The position numbers and the translations under genes are program-made. A DNA stretch of 64,000 nt from Euryodendron excelsum. Lineage: Eukaryota; Streptophyta; Magnoliopsida; Ericales; Pentaphylacaceae. The notes under the pieces were generated by a model that made no database searches, was not told where the DNA came from, and saw only the letters and a list, made by a program, of their open reading frames with translations. The stretch is from contig CM065389.1 of NCBI GenBank assembly GCA_033060915.1, positions 7,014,001 through 7,078,000 on the forward strand, written 5' to 3'. This document shows positions 1-11,788 of the stretch, in pieces (position 1 is the first letter of the stretch; the number at the start of each line of letters is the position of its first letter).

Positions 1-690
1 GGAAACGTATAAGATCCAACGCAATATTAACCGGGAACATACCTAGGGGGATAATTCTCTTGCTTTTAGCATATGCGTATCTTTTTCTCTTTCTTTTTTC
101 TGCCTTTTTTTCTTCCAGCAATTCAGCATACTGCCTAGGGGGGGTTTCTCTTTAGTAGCTCGCTTATTTTTATAATCTATAAATGGATAGCTGAATTAAA
201 GATTGACCATCTAATTACAGCATATTTAAAGAATGCTAGGCTAAACTTTTCAATTATCGAACAAACGAACAACATACCTATTGCTTCGATTCTCTTCTTC
301 ATTGCATATGATTCTCTTTTTTTCCTTAGTATTTCCTGCTTCTTATCTTCAGGTAGTCTAGCATATCGGCTTGGTATAGCTTTATTTATTTGTACACTTC
401 TATTTTGGCAATCTACAAAAACATTTCTCAGTCTATACTTAGTCATATGCACATATTCTTTGTTAGGCATTCTTATTTGCGGAGCATTTTCTATCAATTT
501 TCATTGTGGTCAAATCCGACACCCAAATAAATTATTTCTTAGTATTACACAGATTGTTACCTATCTGCATAGCTTCAATATTTTGGACAACCTTTGGTTC
601 AGCATTTTCTGTTAACATTGCTTTCTGTTCCTCTTGAGCTTTGGTAGTCCCCTCTTTACTATCACCACTTGAGATTTTTTTCCTTTTCAT
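1..690 (-). CDS. Unrecognised spliced gene, 5' coding part, runs off left edge
   Basis: I do not recognise this protein. A minus-strand ATG lies at 690-688 and opens a lysine-rich N-terminus (MKRKK) that could be a nuclear localisation signal. Exon 1 coding is 690-561. A 70-bp intron (560-491, GT...AG) follows, then exon 2 at 490-278, which joins in frame and ends at a good GTATGT donor. Later exons would lie in 1-270 or outside the window; I could not place one. The product so far is about 114 residues: an acidic/Gln-rich start, then a basic segment with RLPEDKKQEILRKKRESY, probably helical. Similar Lys/Arg-Glu-Ser-Tyr segments occur upstream of helicases in some plant Helitron proteins, but this is a weak memory-based comparison. 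The frame-keeping intron and the upstream leader favour a real gene over a chance ORF. No homologue was checked. Confidence 0.4.
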
Positions 691-1040
691 TTCTACAAAT
701 ATAAATAAACCTATGAGGAAGCATAATAATTTCAGCTAAAAAAAATTGATGGGTGTCAGAATCCATTATTCCTCTTAATATTGCTGGTTTTCCTTAGCTA
801 GTCAGATCTTAAAAATTTGTTTATTCTGTAGAATCGTTGGCCTCTTCAGAACGTAATACTCATACATAAAATTCAGATTTTGGTAGATTAAGCAAAACAG
901 AGCACGAAGGATATTTTCTTTGGGAAAAATCAACAGCTCAAACAGTGCAGAACTAAAGTACATAACAAAAATCTCATACATCAGTGGTTTACTCACAACT
1001 ATGTCAACTTGAAGACTGAATCTTTCCTATTAAAAAAATA

Positions 1041-1212
1041 CTCCAAAGTTTTGTACAACAACAACAAAACAAATAAAGCAGCAAGCCTCTAAAGTTTTCT
1101 ATAGGAACAACAATCAAATACTCCAAAGTTTTCTACAGGAACAACAAAACATATAAAGCAGCAACACTGCAAAGTTTTCTACAGGAAGAACAAAACACAT
1201 AAAGCAGCAACA
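1041..1212. repeat. Degenerate tandem repeat, unit about 40-50 bp
   Basis: Four imperfect units share the core CAAAGTTTTCTACAGGAACA followed by AAAACAxATAAAGCAGCAA. The third and fourth copies are the most alike. The array lies in the presumed leader intron of the left-edge gene. Confidence 0.6.
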
Positions 1213-1695
1213 ATATCAAAAAATATTAAACAACCTTCATTCATAAAAGCCCAGTAAAATCTCCAGCCAAACACTTATTCCCTCTATAATTTTAAAGGCA
1301 GAGGCATATCCGTATTATAGGTGCTAAATATGTTTGGAAAAGTAAATCTACAAAACAAAATACCTACCTGGACTCGACGATGAGAGATCAGTCGAAGAAG
1401 AACAGAACCCAGCAGTCAAACAACAATCTGAATCCACCAAATACGTTGATACTGGTTAGGAAGAACAAACAATAACAGAGTTACTTCTCAAAATACCAAA
1501 ACCCAAGACATGTAAAGACTCAGGCAGAGAAAATAAGTTCTACATCAAAAACCCCAAATCACCCAAAGAAGTTAATAGCTGGAGCAAGCCACAATGAAGC
1601 GGCGAAATTGCTGCGGTGAAAGAGACAAACCCAACACAAACGACAAACAACCTAGACCCTGTGTACATACAGAACCCTAAAATATATAGCACCAA

Positions 1696-1901
1696 CAAAG
1701 ACCATAGATCTTAGCCGATGACGAAGCCGGAGATTTCAGGTTCAAACAGATACTAAATCAAAACCCACAGACAATGAAAACTCATCGAGAACCTAAAGCA
1801 AAGACCATAGATCTCAGCCGATGACGAAGCCGGAGATTTCAGGTTGAAACAGATACTAAATCCAAACCCACAGACACTGAAAACTCATCGAGAACCTAAA
1901 G
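1696..1901. repeat. 103-bp tandem duplication
   Basis: Two head-to-tail copies (1696-1798 and 1799-1901) start CAAAGACCATAGATC and differ at only a handful of positions, so the duplication is fairly recent. It sits just downstream, in minus-strand transcription, of the presumed first splice donor of the left-edge gene. Confidence 0.85.
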
Positions 1902-2337
1902 CTCATAGGACAAGGAATTTTTACCTCTCCTGCAATAATTAAGCCCTACAAAACGAGCGTGAAAGGCGATCGACAGAGAGAAGATATCAAACCCCAAGCT
2001 GAATGAGAAAGCAAATGACGCACAGAAGAGATAATATAGAGAGAGGCGTGTAACTATGGTGGTCGGTCAAAAAGCCTAGGCAAACATCTATCGGCTACAG
2101 TAATTAAATGAGGTGGTACAAAATGAGTGAATGACACCAAAACCAACGCAAAAACAGAGCTGGTGTTATGTTTATCAAGTTTCGAAAGGCAAATATCTAC
2201 CAAGCAAAAACCAAAACAAATAAAATGTGATAACAAACAAAAATCGAAGAGGAGAAAATGAGGGAGTCCGAAAACAGGATGTATCCATCATACTTATTAG
2301 ATGGTTAGAAATAAATGCTACATATTAAAATTTGAAA

Positions 2338-2697
2338 GGGATAGTTACACTTTATTCTTTTTTAGTTTGAATAAAAATTAGATGACCCGTTTGCCGCTTA
2401 AAAGTGAATACATAATCTTTGTGGTTTGGACGTAACTATAAAATCAATAAAAACCGTTAAAGTTAGTAGCAATTCTGTTGCACAAGAGTAGTTTTGTAAT
2501 TTTATCTCTGTAAAATACAACGTCAAAAAGATAATTTTGTCATTTTATGCTAAAATAAAAGGGTATCCTTCATAGGATTTTTTGGGGGCCATTTTACCAA
2601 ATTTATCATGATTTTATTCATTTTATAAATAAGTTCAAATCATAAGAGGTTATTTACTTTTTCTTAAAATTACAAGAGATTAAAGTGTAATTATCCC
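2338..2697. repeat. MITE-like element with inverted ends
   Basis: The left end reads GGGATAGTTACACTTTA and the right end, reverse-complemented, GGGATAATTACACTTTA. Further internal blocks are also inverted. The same terminal and internal phrases occur in the fold-back element at 39,248-39,720, so the two belong to one family. No clean target duplication was found here. The element has no coding capacity. Confidence 0.6.
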
Positions 2698-5600
2698 AAA
2701 TGAAAAAACCTGAGTACCTAAAAATTTTGTGTAATCTGATTACTGAACCGGTTTTCCTAAATTATCCAGCTTACTTCAACCAGAGCAAACTTGAAGATAA
2801 CAACGATTGTGATTACCAATAAAAGAATTTAGAACCGTTTCATAAATAAAAAATTAAAAAAAAATCATTTGTCGACATGCTGTCACCTGTGAGGGTATCC
2901 TTCAATTACTAGGGCGGACAAATGAGAAAAATTAATAAATGCCTGAAGCTTTCGTGGTTTTCAAATAAACACAAAGCACAGCCATGGACATTTATAATCA
3001 TTGGTTCCTTCTTACAAATAAATAAAATATATTCCAAATCATTGCTATGTTACCTAAACCATAATGACACTGTTTCAATACTTTGTCATAACAGCATGCC
3101 AATGACAGTTTATAGTTGGGGTTTGGCACCTAAAAATATATAAATGTATACATATACACGTATATATCTCTATATCAGTGTTGACTTGTGCGATGCACAA
3201 AATTTAAATTCGTGAAGATTTTTTATTATATTATGCTAGCAATAAGTATGTACTATGAGCAAAAACTCTTAAGAAAAGTAGCATTATTATAAACACGTCA
3301 CAGTGATAAATCAACCTCACAGACTTCTATTTAAATCAAATCCATCTAAAGGAAAATAATCATTTTAATCACAATAGATTGCAACAAAGAAACTAAAAAA
3401 AATAAAGCATCAAATATCGTTGAAATAACTCTTACAAATAAAACTCAAACTCATCAATATAAATTCCACGAGTGGTTCAACTTAAAAAAAAAAAAATCCT
3501 TTTCCCTTCCAATTTTTCATCTTCTCATTTATTCTCTGCGAGCTCTTCTTTCTCTAATTTTTTGTATGCTACCAATGAAGAATCTCTAATAATTTGTAAA
3601 TTTAGATAATTACATAACTCATTTCTTTTATTTATAAGGAAATGTCTAACAACTTAATAAGATTAATTTAAATTCAAACAACTAATTTAATTTACGATTA
3701 ATATTAAGTAGAGATAAGAGAGATTTAGACGGACAACATTTGTAGGAGTTAAATATGTACCAATAACCTAAGGACATGTGGTTTTTTTTTATTATTTTAT
3801 AGTTCTTAAATTCAAGATGTTTTCTTTATTATGTATAGGGAGGACGTGCAACAACTTGATGAAGTTAATTTAAATTCAAACAACTAATTGAAATGTTTAT
3901 TTTATCAGTTTATATACATGAACATATATCATTACAGTTACCGTACATTTGAATTTGTGAAAAAGATAATTTGTACGTTTGAATTTGTAAAAAGATAATA
4001 ATTATAGGGATTAATATTAGGTAAAGATAAGAGAGATTTAGGCGAATAACATTTGTAGAAGTTAAATATATAACCAATAACGTAAGGGCATTTGTTTTTT
4101 ATATTTCATAAATTCAAAATTATGAGAAAAAAGGGTTCAAAGTTTGAAGTGTAAAGACTCCACAACGTTTTGCTATTTATAATAGTATAGATTAGACAAT
4201 AATATAATTCACTATTTTTTTGATAAAAATTCGTATACAAAATTTAGTTTAACAATAAAATAAGAGGATTGCAACATATATATGGGGAGAGAAAAAATAT
4301 TTAAAGGGCGGACAATTTTGATTCATGAAATTGAAAAAAAAAATTAAATTAAGGCATAATAATTACCTAGCCTATATTTTTACATGACAACTATAACTTT
4401 TTTGGTTTTCATAGGAAGGTTATGTGAAAGAGGAGTGATTTGATTAGTTATAACAATGAGATATTTTTAGGAATTGAAAGAGGAAATTCATTTTCATATT
4501 AAGATCCAATAATATACCTCATGATTTGGATTCAGTACGTATATTTGCAAAATACATATAATGAAAAAATCCAACTTTATTTCATGAAGTAGATCTGTAT
4601 AAGCACTTGGATCTAATCCAGTGTACAACGATAAAGTCCTGGACAATTCTAATGCGTTTCTCCAGATTTAGATCCAAGTTAAAATTAACAGATCTTAACA
4701 GGTGAATTGTGTTTCTAATCAAAATTATCTTCAACTGTAATGACGATGAGGCAAACTCATCTACTATAAAAAAAAAATAAAAAAATAAAAAGTTGCCTTC
4801 AACCAAGTAAGTCATGAGCATTTTTCTTGATATTCCTTATACATCACCCTCATCCTAAGCATCACAATTACAAAATTCTTGGCATTAATGATTTAAGTTT
4901 TTCCGTTTCAAAATTTTGTTTTAGAGAATTTTTTAGGGTTAATTACATGGAGACCCCTTCAACTATGACTCAGTATCACTTTACCCCATTCAACTAAAAA
5001 AATGGACGAGTCAAGGAATTAATTAAGGAGAGATTTTTGGACTTAGAGAGATTCTTGGGATGAGATTAAGTTTTTCCGTTTCAAAATTTTGTTTTGGAGA
5101 ATTTTTTAATCAATTAAACAGATATTGAAGGAATTAATTAAGGAGAGATTTTTGGATTTAGAGAGATTCTTGGGATGAGATTGAGTTTTTCCATTTTTCA
5201 TGTTTGTTTAGGAGAGGAATAAGAGGAGAGTCGGTAGTGGGAGAGGGAGGAGAAGAGTTTGTCACGTGGCACTCTAGTTTTTTAGGATTTTTAAGAAATT
5301 ATGATTGAATTTTTGAAGGCTTGTGGGAGCTTCAACTAAGATGTGCAATAGCTGTTTTAGTTATTAAAAACTATTTTATTGGGTACTTTGTTTTAAAATG
5401 CTAAATCACCCTGAAACCATATCATCCTCTATACAAAATATATATATTTTTTCATGTTCATATGTTGTAGCTATAGCATTACTCTTCTTGACAGCGTATA
5501 AAAGAATAAAATGGAGTTCATGTTTTGTATCAACCTTAATATTAATAGTCCTCCTCAAATTAGGATATGAGATTGTTTATATAAACAAGGAGGCTAACCT

Positions 5601-7370
5601 ATATTCTCACACACTGTCTGCAAATAAAAAATTCACTGTGATATATGGGCTAGAGGAGAGAATAGAACTATAGAAAGCTAGCTCTTTGGTTAAGTTTCAT
5701 TTTTTTCACCTAATAAAGAGGGTAGACATTAGATACAAGCATGTATTAACTGGCGTGACAACCCATAAACCTAACCCATTTTCTTTTCTTTTTGTAACAC
5801 AAACCTTGGACTTGCATGTTCGACAAAAAAATGACCTTGGACTTGCATGTTCAATTGGATAAACATTTCCTCTATTTGTCTACCCCATGTCTCTATCGTA
5901 ATAGCCAATGTCATCTGCAATATCATATACATATGAGAACACATGAAAGTGAGAAATAGCAAATGCGAAAATAAGAGCTTCTGTTCGAAAAATTTGTGAA
6001 AAATGTTGTCTAATTGGTAAAGATATATATATATATATAACAGTGATAACTAAGAAAAGTCATCGTAAGAGACCACTATTCATGAACATATAGACATACC
6101 AACATATCATTGCACGCTTATCTTAATTGCTCGAAAAGTTAGAGACAAAAGTACATCATATCTTATAAATAAAAAGACTATTAATCTATTAGCTAGGTCT
6201 CTCACATTACTAATTAGATGGGGCAGGCAAGTGGGTAACCCATGATGAGGCGCACTTGGGTCTCATCATTGTCTTTGTAGTTTTTATTCGCATATCTTCT
6301 TCACATCCTCTCCATTATCTCATTTTCCCTTCCTTGTTATATGTTTCTAATACTTATAGTCTATGCATATAATACAATATAAACAAATGGCGTACGTCAT
6401 TACCAATGCTAGTTCACATTGTTTCATTTATGACAAACTTGCCCTTTTGTTGCACCTCTTTTTTTTTTTTTTTCTTTTTTGCCTTTTATCTTTCTAATTA
6501 TCTATCTGTGGAACTGTGGATCACTATTAATATGATAAGCAAGTGACTATAAATGAGACTAAATGCGTGAGAGGAAAACTAACAATTTTGAGCCGAATTA
6601 GTATCATTGAGTCCAATCCATGATTTAGCTGCTTCACAATAAATTCTTAGTACTTAAAAATTGTTCTAATGTAGTTTGAATATTTATCTGGGCCTAAATT
6701 TTAATTTTGGTCAGACATTGGTGCAATGTTAAAATTGTTTCAATATGAGTTGGGTATTATGGATATGAAGCATAAAAAGAATCTCTCTATGCAAAATACA
6801 AATTACGTACATTTAACATTCCTCAAATCCCACAGTAGTGAAAGGCTCTTGTGCATTGGACGGGAAATTTTTAACTATCTACTTGAAGGAAAAGTCATAA
6901 TTTGAACTATTTTATAGAAAAGGTTAAAATTAGGAACCCAGTGATATTGCCACAAGCTTCACTAGTGATAATTTTTAATTAGTAGTGTAAAGTAAGAGCT
7001 TAAGTGCCTGTTTGGAACTTGAGGGGGGGAGGGGAGTGAGGGAAGAGAAGGAAAATTTTCCTCTCTTTTTTCTTCTTTTGTTTGATTTATCTAAAAGAGA
7101 GAGGAAAAAAAATTAAAAAAAAAGAAAGAAAAATTCTAATCACTCTCTCTCTTCTTTTTTTTTTTACTTTATTTATTTATTTTCTTTACAAAATAAAATT
7201 AAAAAATATATTTTTCCTCCATTCCCTCTCTCCTTTTTCCCCCAAATCCCAAGCATGCTATAAAGTTAAAAGCAGTCTATCATACGGCGCAACAACCCAC
7301 CAACGAATCACGTTTCTAAATAGAGTAATTATACAGATCACCAAGGGCATTGTTGGAAGTCCGCCTCGCA
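2698..7370. other. Intergenic, repeat-derived, no gene seen
   Basis: AT-rich sequence with short unsupported ORFs. Content seen: a short stretch at 4933-5000 resembling the ends of fold-back elements, the interrupted repeat at 4885-5205, an (AT)n tract at about 6024-6039, a T-rich run at 6461-6480, and purine/pyrimidine-rich sequence at 7020-7240. The plus-strand ORF at 5398-5673 contains hydrophobic stretches but has no recognisable family or splice context, and I do not call it a gene. Confidence 0.5.
4885..5205. repeat. Partial tandem repeat (about 114-bp unit) split by a short insertion
   Basis: The phrase GGAATTAATTAAGGAGAGAT followed by a shared block occurs at about 5015 and again at about 5130. 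The phrase AAGTTTTTCCGTTTCAAAAT occurs at about 4893 and about 5070. The first copy is interrupted at about 4936-5000 by a segment starting GGTTAATTACATGGAGACCC, which resembles ends of plant MITE-like elements. Confidence 0.5.
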
Positions 7371-7373
7371 ATC

Positions 7374-7385
7374 TTTTATATAACT
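7374..7385 (+). promoter_or_regulatory. TATA box of the 112-residue protein gene
   Basis: TTTATATAAC lies about 45 bases upstream of the ATG at 7422. It is followed by a CT-rich initiator-like stretch (CTATCTCTCTCTG), a typical plant core promoter arrangement. Confidence 0.55.
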
Positions 7386-7421
7386 ATCTCTCTCTGTGGC
7401 CATTTCCTGGATCACCAATTC

Positions 7422-7760
7422 ATGGCAGCTACCACATCTACCAGTTGCACTAGCTTCTTGAATCTCAGGGCCAACCCAGTCGAGCCCAGGGTCCGATCTT
7501 CGCCTAGCCACTGCTCACCTGGGTGCGGAAAGCTTGATGGGGTGGCCATGTGGCTCATCAATGGCGTTGCAACCGCATTTTTCGCGTCTTTGGACCGATG
7601 TTCTTGCATCCGTATAGCCACCGAGGATGATGGTGACGATGCCAATGATCTGCCGTTGATCTTCAACGATGGAAATCACCGGCACGACGGCGGCAGCTCC
7701 GGTAGCCGAAGGCGGCGGACTGGCAAAGGAAAGAAGGGAGGGGCCTTCATGGAGGACTAA
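7422..7760 (+). CDS. Small uncharacterised plant protein, 112 residues, single exon
   Basis: The ATG at 7422 was chosen because it follows a TATA box by a suitable distance and because the upstream codons of the same frame look non-coding. The protein has a Ser/Thr/Cys-rich N-terminus ([11 protein letters not shown]), a hydrophobic centre (residues about 39-56, [17 protein letters not shown]) followed by DRCSCIRI, an acidic stretch ([13 protein letters not shown]) and a Gly/Arg/Lys-rich tail ([12 protein letters not shown]). The region is clearly richer in G+C than its surroundings, as expected for a plant exon. An AATAAA-like signal lies at about 7929-7934. I recall small plant proteins with a similar Cys-Ser-Cys plus acidic layout but cannot name the family. 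The hydrophobic centre is short for a membrane span and is better read as a core or amphipathic element. Confidence 0.6.
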   Translation: MAATTSTSCTSFLNLRANPVEPRVRSSPSHCSPGCGKLDGVAMWLINGVATAFFASLDRCSCIRIATEDDGDDANDLPLIFNDGNHRHDGGSSGSRRRRTGKGKKGGAFMED

Positions 7761-8918
7761 ATGGTCAATGTGACTTTGGAAAAATCTATGTTCTTTAATT
7801 TTGGTGAGTTCATGTATTATGGGGTCTTTGGGGTTACTTGTGAAGTTTGTTGCTTTATGGTTTTGGAAGGATGGAAAATGGATAGACCTGCCTATGAATT
7901 ATGTTTACTGGTTTTGATTTTTATGTTATAATAAATATGCACAAAAAAAAAATGCAAAAAGTCCTTGTACATCCAAAGTTGCAAACAAACCAAATTATTC
8001 TTATAGCTTGTAAGCTAAAGGTGAGTTTTTTTAGTTTGTTCATGGCTTTCTGGAAAATTTGTATAATGATCAGAGGGAGATTGACATGACCAAAGAATTT
8101 GATTAGATATAATTAATGTATATAGATCCAAAGGTTTAGTTTATGAAGGAGTTCATCCATGATTTGGTGTAGAACAATGCTCTGTTCAAATTGAAGAAAT
8201 TAATTAAAGAGAAAAAAACTTATTCTCTGCCAAGCTAATATTGTATGTGGCAAGTCTCCTGAAATACCAGATTTCCATTTGGGTGCAACTTAAATTTGAG
8301 AGATATCGCGTAACTTAGAATCGATTAATACTCGTATGATTCAATGGCATTCAGTTGATGATTAGATATCACCGATAGAGGTCAAGAGATCAAATCACTA
8401 CAAAGTCGGAGCGTTTTAAGTTCTAGTACAGTTGAGTTAATTATGAATTTTCTTCTATTGATTAAACTTAGAATTGAGTCAATCAACTCTGTCAAAAATT
8501 CAGCCGAATTTATATTGACCTTGAAAAATAGTTTAGTTTTTTATCATCTTTTCCAAAATTTTCATATTTTTCTTTTTTGTTACTCACGTTCATTAGCTCA
8601 GTAGAATTGCCAATTTACACCGGTGGTCTTTTTTTCCCTAGTTGATGTTAATCAACGGATTGAAAGAGTTTAGATGTGACTCGAAATTCAAATGTAGCTA
8701 AAGTAAAGCATGCTATAAAGGCACTTTAACTATTCAAAAGAATTACTTTAATTATTTTTTTCCTTGATTTTGAATGATGTTGTCATTTAGGTTATGATAG
8801 CGACCACTAGCCAAGGTTGCTTTCATTTTTGTTCTTCCATCTTTTCTCCTAAAAGGACTGTCCAACAGTAGGGAATCCTAAGAAACTATAATAGTCAAGG
8901 TATCATACGCTATGAATA

Positions 8919-8920
<2 letters not shown>

Positions 8921-8965
<45 letters not shown>
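8921..8965. repeat. (TC)n microsatellite
   Basis: Uninterrupted TC dinucleotides for about 45 bases in intergenic DNA. Confidence 0.95.
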
Positions 8966-8969
<4 letters not shown>

Positions 8970-9315
8970 TTCTTAATGCCCCTTGAGCTAAAAATGCTAT
9001 CTTGTGGAAAAAAGAGTTTCTCCCCGATGCAAAAGTCAAACACCACCTAATTATGTTTGGAAGAGAGGAAGCAAGTTAAGCCCAAAAAAAAAAAAAAAGA
9101 CTGTTAAAAAAATTTGATCCAAAGGAGACTGAACCAAATGAATGCGTGCAGCCTATAGGCAGACAATGACCCATATAATGCTAAGAGTTTGTTTTATAGT
9201 GAAATCCACACAAACAGGAGATTAGGGAGGGCAGTGTAAAGATCTGACCGAATTTGTCCTGTATAGAGGATTTAAAATGAAAATAGAGATGTTAAACTAA
9301 ATTCATCAGCTATAG

Positions 9316-9735
9316 AGGTGGGAATAGACTTAGATTCTCTCCCGCCTTGCCATACCCGTGAGACATTAGTGTAAATAGTAATTATTTGGGGCTCAATTAT
9401 AAATATTAAGACTAAAAAAAATGGAGTTTAACTATAAAGTTTAAAACAAAAATTAGGGGCTAAATTATAAATAATAAAATCTTAAAATCTAAAATTTGCT
9501 AACCCTATTTTTTACTCGTTTATTTATTTTTGGATTTTTTTTAGTGGTATTGGGCATAGCAGGTGGGGATGCCAAGGCAAGGATGGATGGAGATTTGTAC
9601 CCACAGAATAAGAATGGACCTCTAACAAAATTTTTATGGATATAAAAGTAAAAATAAAGATAAATTTTTTAAATGAATACAAAAATAAAAATGTCAATCC
9701 CACCCCGCCCCGCCCGATCCCCTGCCATCTCTACA
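9316..9735. repeat. Possible short element with GC-rich end
   Basis: The segment starts TAGAGGTGGGAATAGAC. It ends in a C/G-rich phrase (CCCCGCCCCGCCC) followed by CTGCCATCTCTAC, whose reverse complement begins TAGAGATGGCAG. The ends are therefore weakly inverted. The inverted ends and the GC-rich island in AT-rich DNA suggest a non-autonomous element. Confidence 0.3.
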
Positions 9736-11156
9736 CGAGATTGGTAACGGAATGCTTTCTCTCTGGCATTTTGAAAATGAAGTCATGGCAATTGTCACCT
9801 ATTGCCAAACCAAGGATATGTTGTGATACTTGTTGATAAGATATAATAGCTTGCAGTTCAACTGAAAGTACGGTTTTATAAGAATAAAAAATATATAAAA
9901 AGAGACGGTTTTATAACCCTTTGGTTTAGCTCTCCAAAACTATTAATTTACATTAGGGACATATAAAATTCCAGACATAAACCTTAATATTATGTTTGAA
10001 TCTAGGGTTTATTAAGAGAAAATAAAAAGAAATAAAAAGAAAATTAAAGAAAGAAAAATTAAATTCTATGATCTTGCTGATTGGGCTAAGAAAATGGATA
10101 AGCATGCACAATAAAGTTGCCTTGATAAAGCCATCCTGATTTCTTTTAGCATTAAAGCAGTCATGGTCCATGGCCCAACTACTCTGGAATTAGCTTCGTT
10201 ATAAGAAATTTCTTGCTCACCTACAAAAAAATTGTTAGGTTGAACTAAAGTTTTAATTAACATATTCTTATTGTTTGCTCGGACGGCCAATTTTATGGCA
10301 TGAGAAACTGGCAAATATGGGGAATGATCAAGCGGAAAGGTTGGTATTTTAGAAAGACCTTCCCGAACAACTCAGGCAATCGCTAGTGAGGATATGTTAG
10401 GAGTAGTTATTGTTAGAGATTAGTTGTTGTTTGTATGTTATTTCTGAAGTATCAAAGAAAAATAATCATGAATTTTATGCGATATTTGGTTTTTTTGTTT
10501 TTTATTAATTTTTCCTGTGACTTCACCTTGTTATCCTTCTATTTAAAGCAGAAAAAAAAAAAAGTTCTTTGTTCGATTTAAAAATAACTTTACGACAGAA
10601 AATGTATTTTTATTGGAAAGATTTGTTATTTTTAGCCTATATAATTATGTACATTAGACAATTATATATAATATCAAGCATATCCTAAAATGGTTATATT
10701 ATGATATATCATTTGGTCATATCAGTACTTCAAATTATCAGTGAACCAAAAGTTTAGAGCTCTCTAATTGAATGTTTGTAAAAAAACAGAAAAAGAAAAT
10801 GAAAGTCAAATTTACTTGTACCTGCCAATTATTATTCACCAAAAAATGCATAATTTATTTTGAAGAACGTGAAAGTACTTCTACTTCTATATGATTTATT
10901 CTATGGTTTTTCTTTCATTTTTCACTCAACCAAACACTTCTGAAGAATCACGCAACTCATTTTCAGTTTATTCTCTTGGTTCGATTTTCCTTTCAAACTT
11001 TAATAGTTAGAATTTTTAAAATTTCTTTTCGAATTATGATACATATCAAAAAATCAAATTTACGTGACTATATTGTATCTTATATATATCCACAAATGTT
11101 TTTTGGTACAACAATTTCATTTAACATTGGGCAAGTCTAAACAAAATGAAATTGTG

Positions 11157-11161
11157 AATTA
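11157..11161. repeat. Target site duplication, left copy (AATTA)
   Basis: AATTA directly flanks the left LTR and is repeated at 17,566-17,570 directly after the right LTR. Five bases is the usual length for Ty1/copia integration. Confidence 0.85.
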
Positions 11162-11616
11162 TGTAATAAACTAAATGAATTTGTAACAAGCTTTATATTA
11201 AAACACAGTATATAAGAAAACTAGTTCTTCTGGAACTGTCAAATAATAATGAAATAGTTCTTCTGGAACTATGGGGATAGATTTTCTTGATCACCCAAAT
11301 ATGTATTTCAGTCATAAGATACAAAATAAAGACAACAGAAATGTAAATAGGTTACCTATACTCGTTGCTTTTCCCTTTCTTCTCTTTTCTTCTTCTCTCT
11401 CTTTTCTCTCTCTTCTGTCTCCCTCTTTCTTTCCGTCTCTCTCTCTCTCTTTCTTTCAATCTCTCTTTTTGTCTCTCTCTTTCTTTTTCTATTCTTTCTC
11501 TCTTTTTTCTTTCTTTTCTTCTAATCTTCTCTCTTTCTCTCTTCCGTTTATATAGGCAAATAAGGGGTAGGTTATAAAAACGTGCAGGTCATCCACCAGT
11601 TTTTCTTTCCATAACA
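11162..11616 (-). repeat. 3' LTR of the copia element (455 bp)
   Basis: Starts TGTAATAAACTAAATG and ends TTTCCATAACA on the plus strand, matching the right LTR end to end apart from scattered substitutions and a shorter CT tract. The plus-strand ORFs here (about 11,271-11,577) are only CT-repeat readings (Leu/Ser/Phe) and are not genes. Confidence 0.93.
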
Positions 11617-11626
11617 CTCCCCCTTG
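11617..11626 (-). other. Polypurine tract
   Basis: On the minus strand CAAGGGGGAG lies immediately before the 3' LTR, the standard site for plus-strand DNA priming in LTR retrotransposons. Confidence 0.75.
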
Positions 11627-11788
11627 GATGACTGCCACAAGAAACCTCATGAGTGGGCTAAAAACTGTCTCGTTAAAATCTTGCCAATAAAAACCCTATG
11701 GGAAAAAAAACTGTTGGCGAAGGAAAAAGAGTACAGTCTGCGACTCCCCCTCATTTATACATCTGGTATGAAGTTAAAGTTTGTACCT

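Larger units (their letters stand above)
691..2038 (-). promoter_or_regulatory. Probable leader, leader intron and core promoter of the left-edge gene
   Basis: On the minus strand a TATATTA-like box lies at about 2032-2038. A pyrimidine/purine-rich leader follows, and a splice donor (GAGAG|GTAAAA) sits at 1925/1924. Just upstream of the ATG at 690 there is an acceptor-like CATAG, so a 5'-leader intron of about 1.2 kb is plausible. A second donor-like site (CCAG|GTAGGT) near 1372 may mark an alternative leader exon. All of this is consensus reading by eye with no transcript support. Confidence 0.25.
7761..11156. other. 3' flank of the small gene, then intergenic DNA
   Basis: The first 200 bases are probably 3' UTR. 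The rest is AT-rich with no supportable gene. It holds the (TC)n tract at 8921-8965, the repeat-like segment at 9316-9735 and scattered homopolymers. Confidence 0.5.

Noticed and set aside
5398..5673. Hydrophobic 91-residue ORF
   Set aside because: AT-rich composition, no promoter or splice context, no family resemblance. The hydrophobic residues follow from T-rich codons.
7412..7666. Minus-strand ORF over the small gene
   Set aside because: The plus strand has the TATA box, leader and poly(A)-like signal; the minus frame has none.
11271..11577. Plus-strand ORFs in the left LTR
   Set aside because: They are readings of a CT-rich tract (Leu/Ser/Phe) on the strand opposite to the element's genes. 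The same happens at 17,181-17,526.
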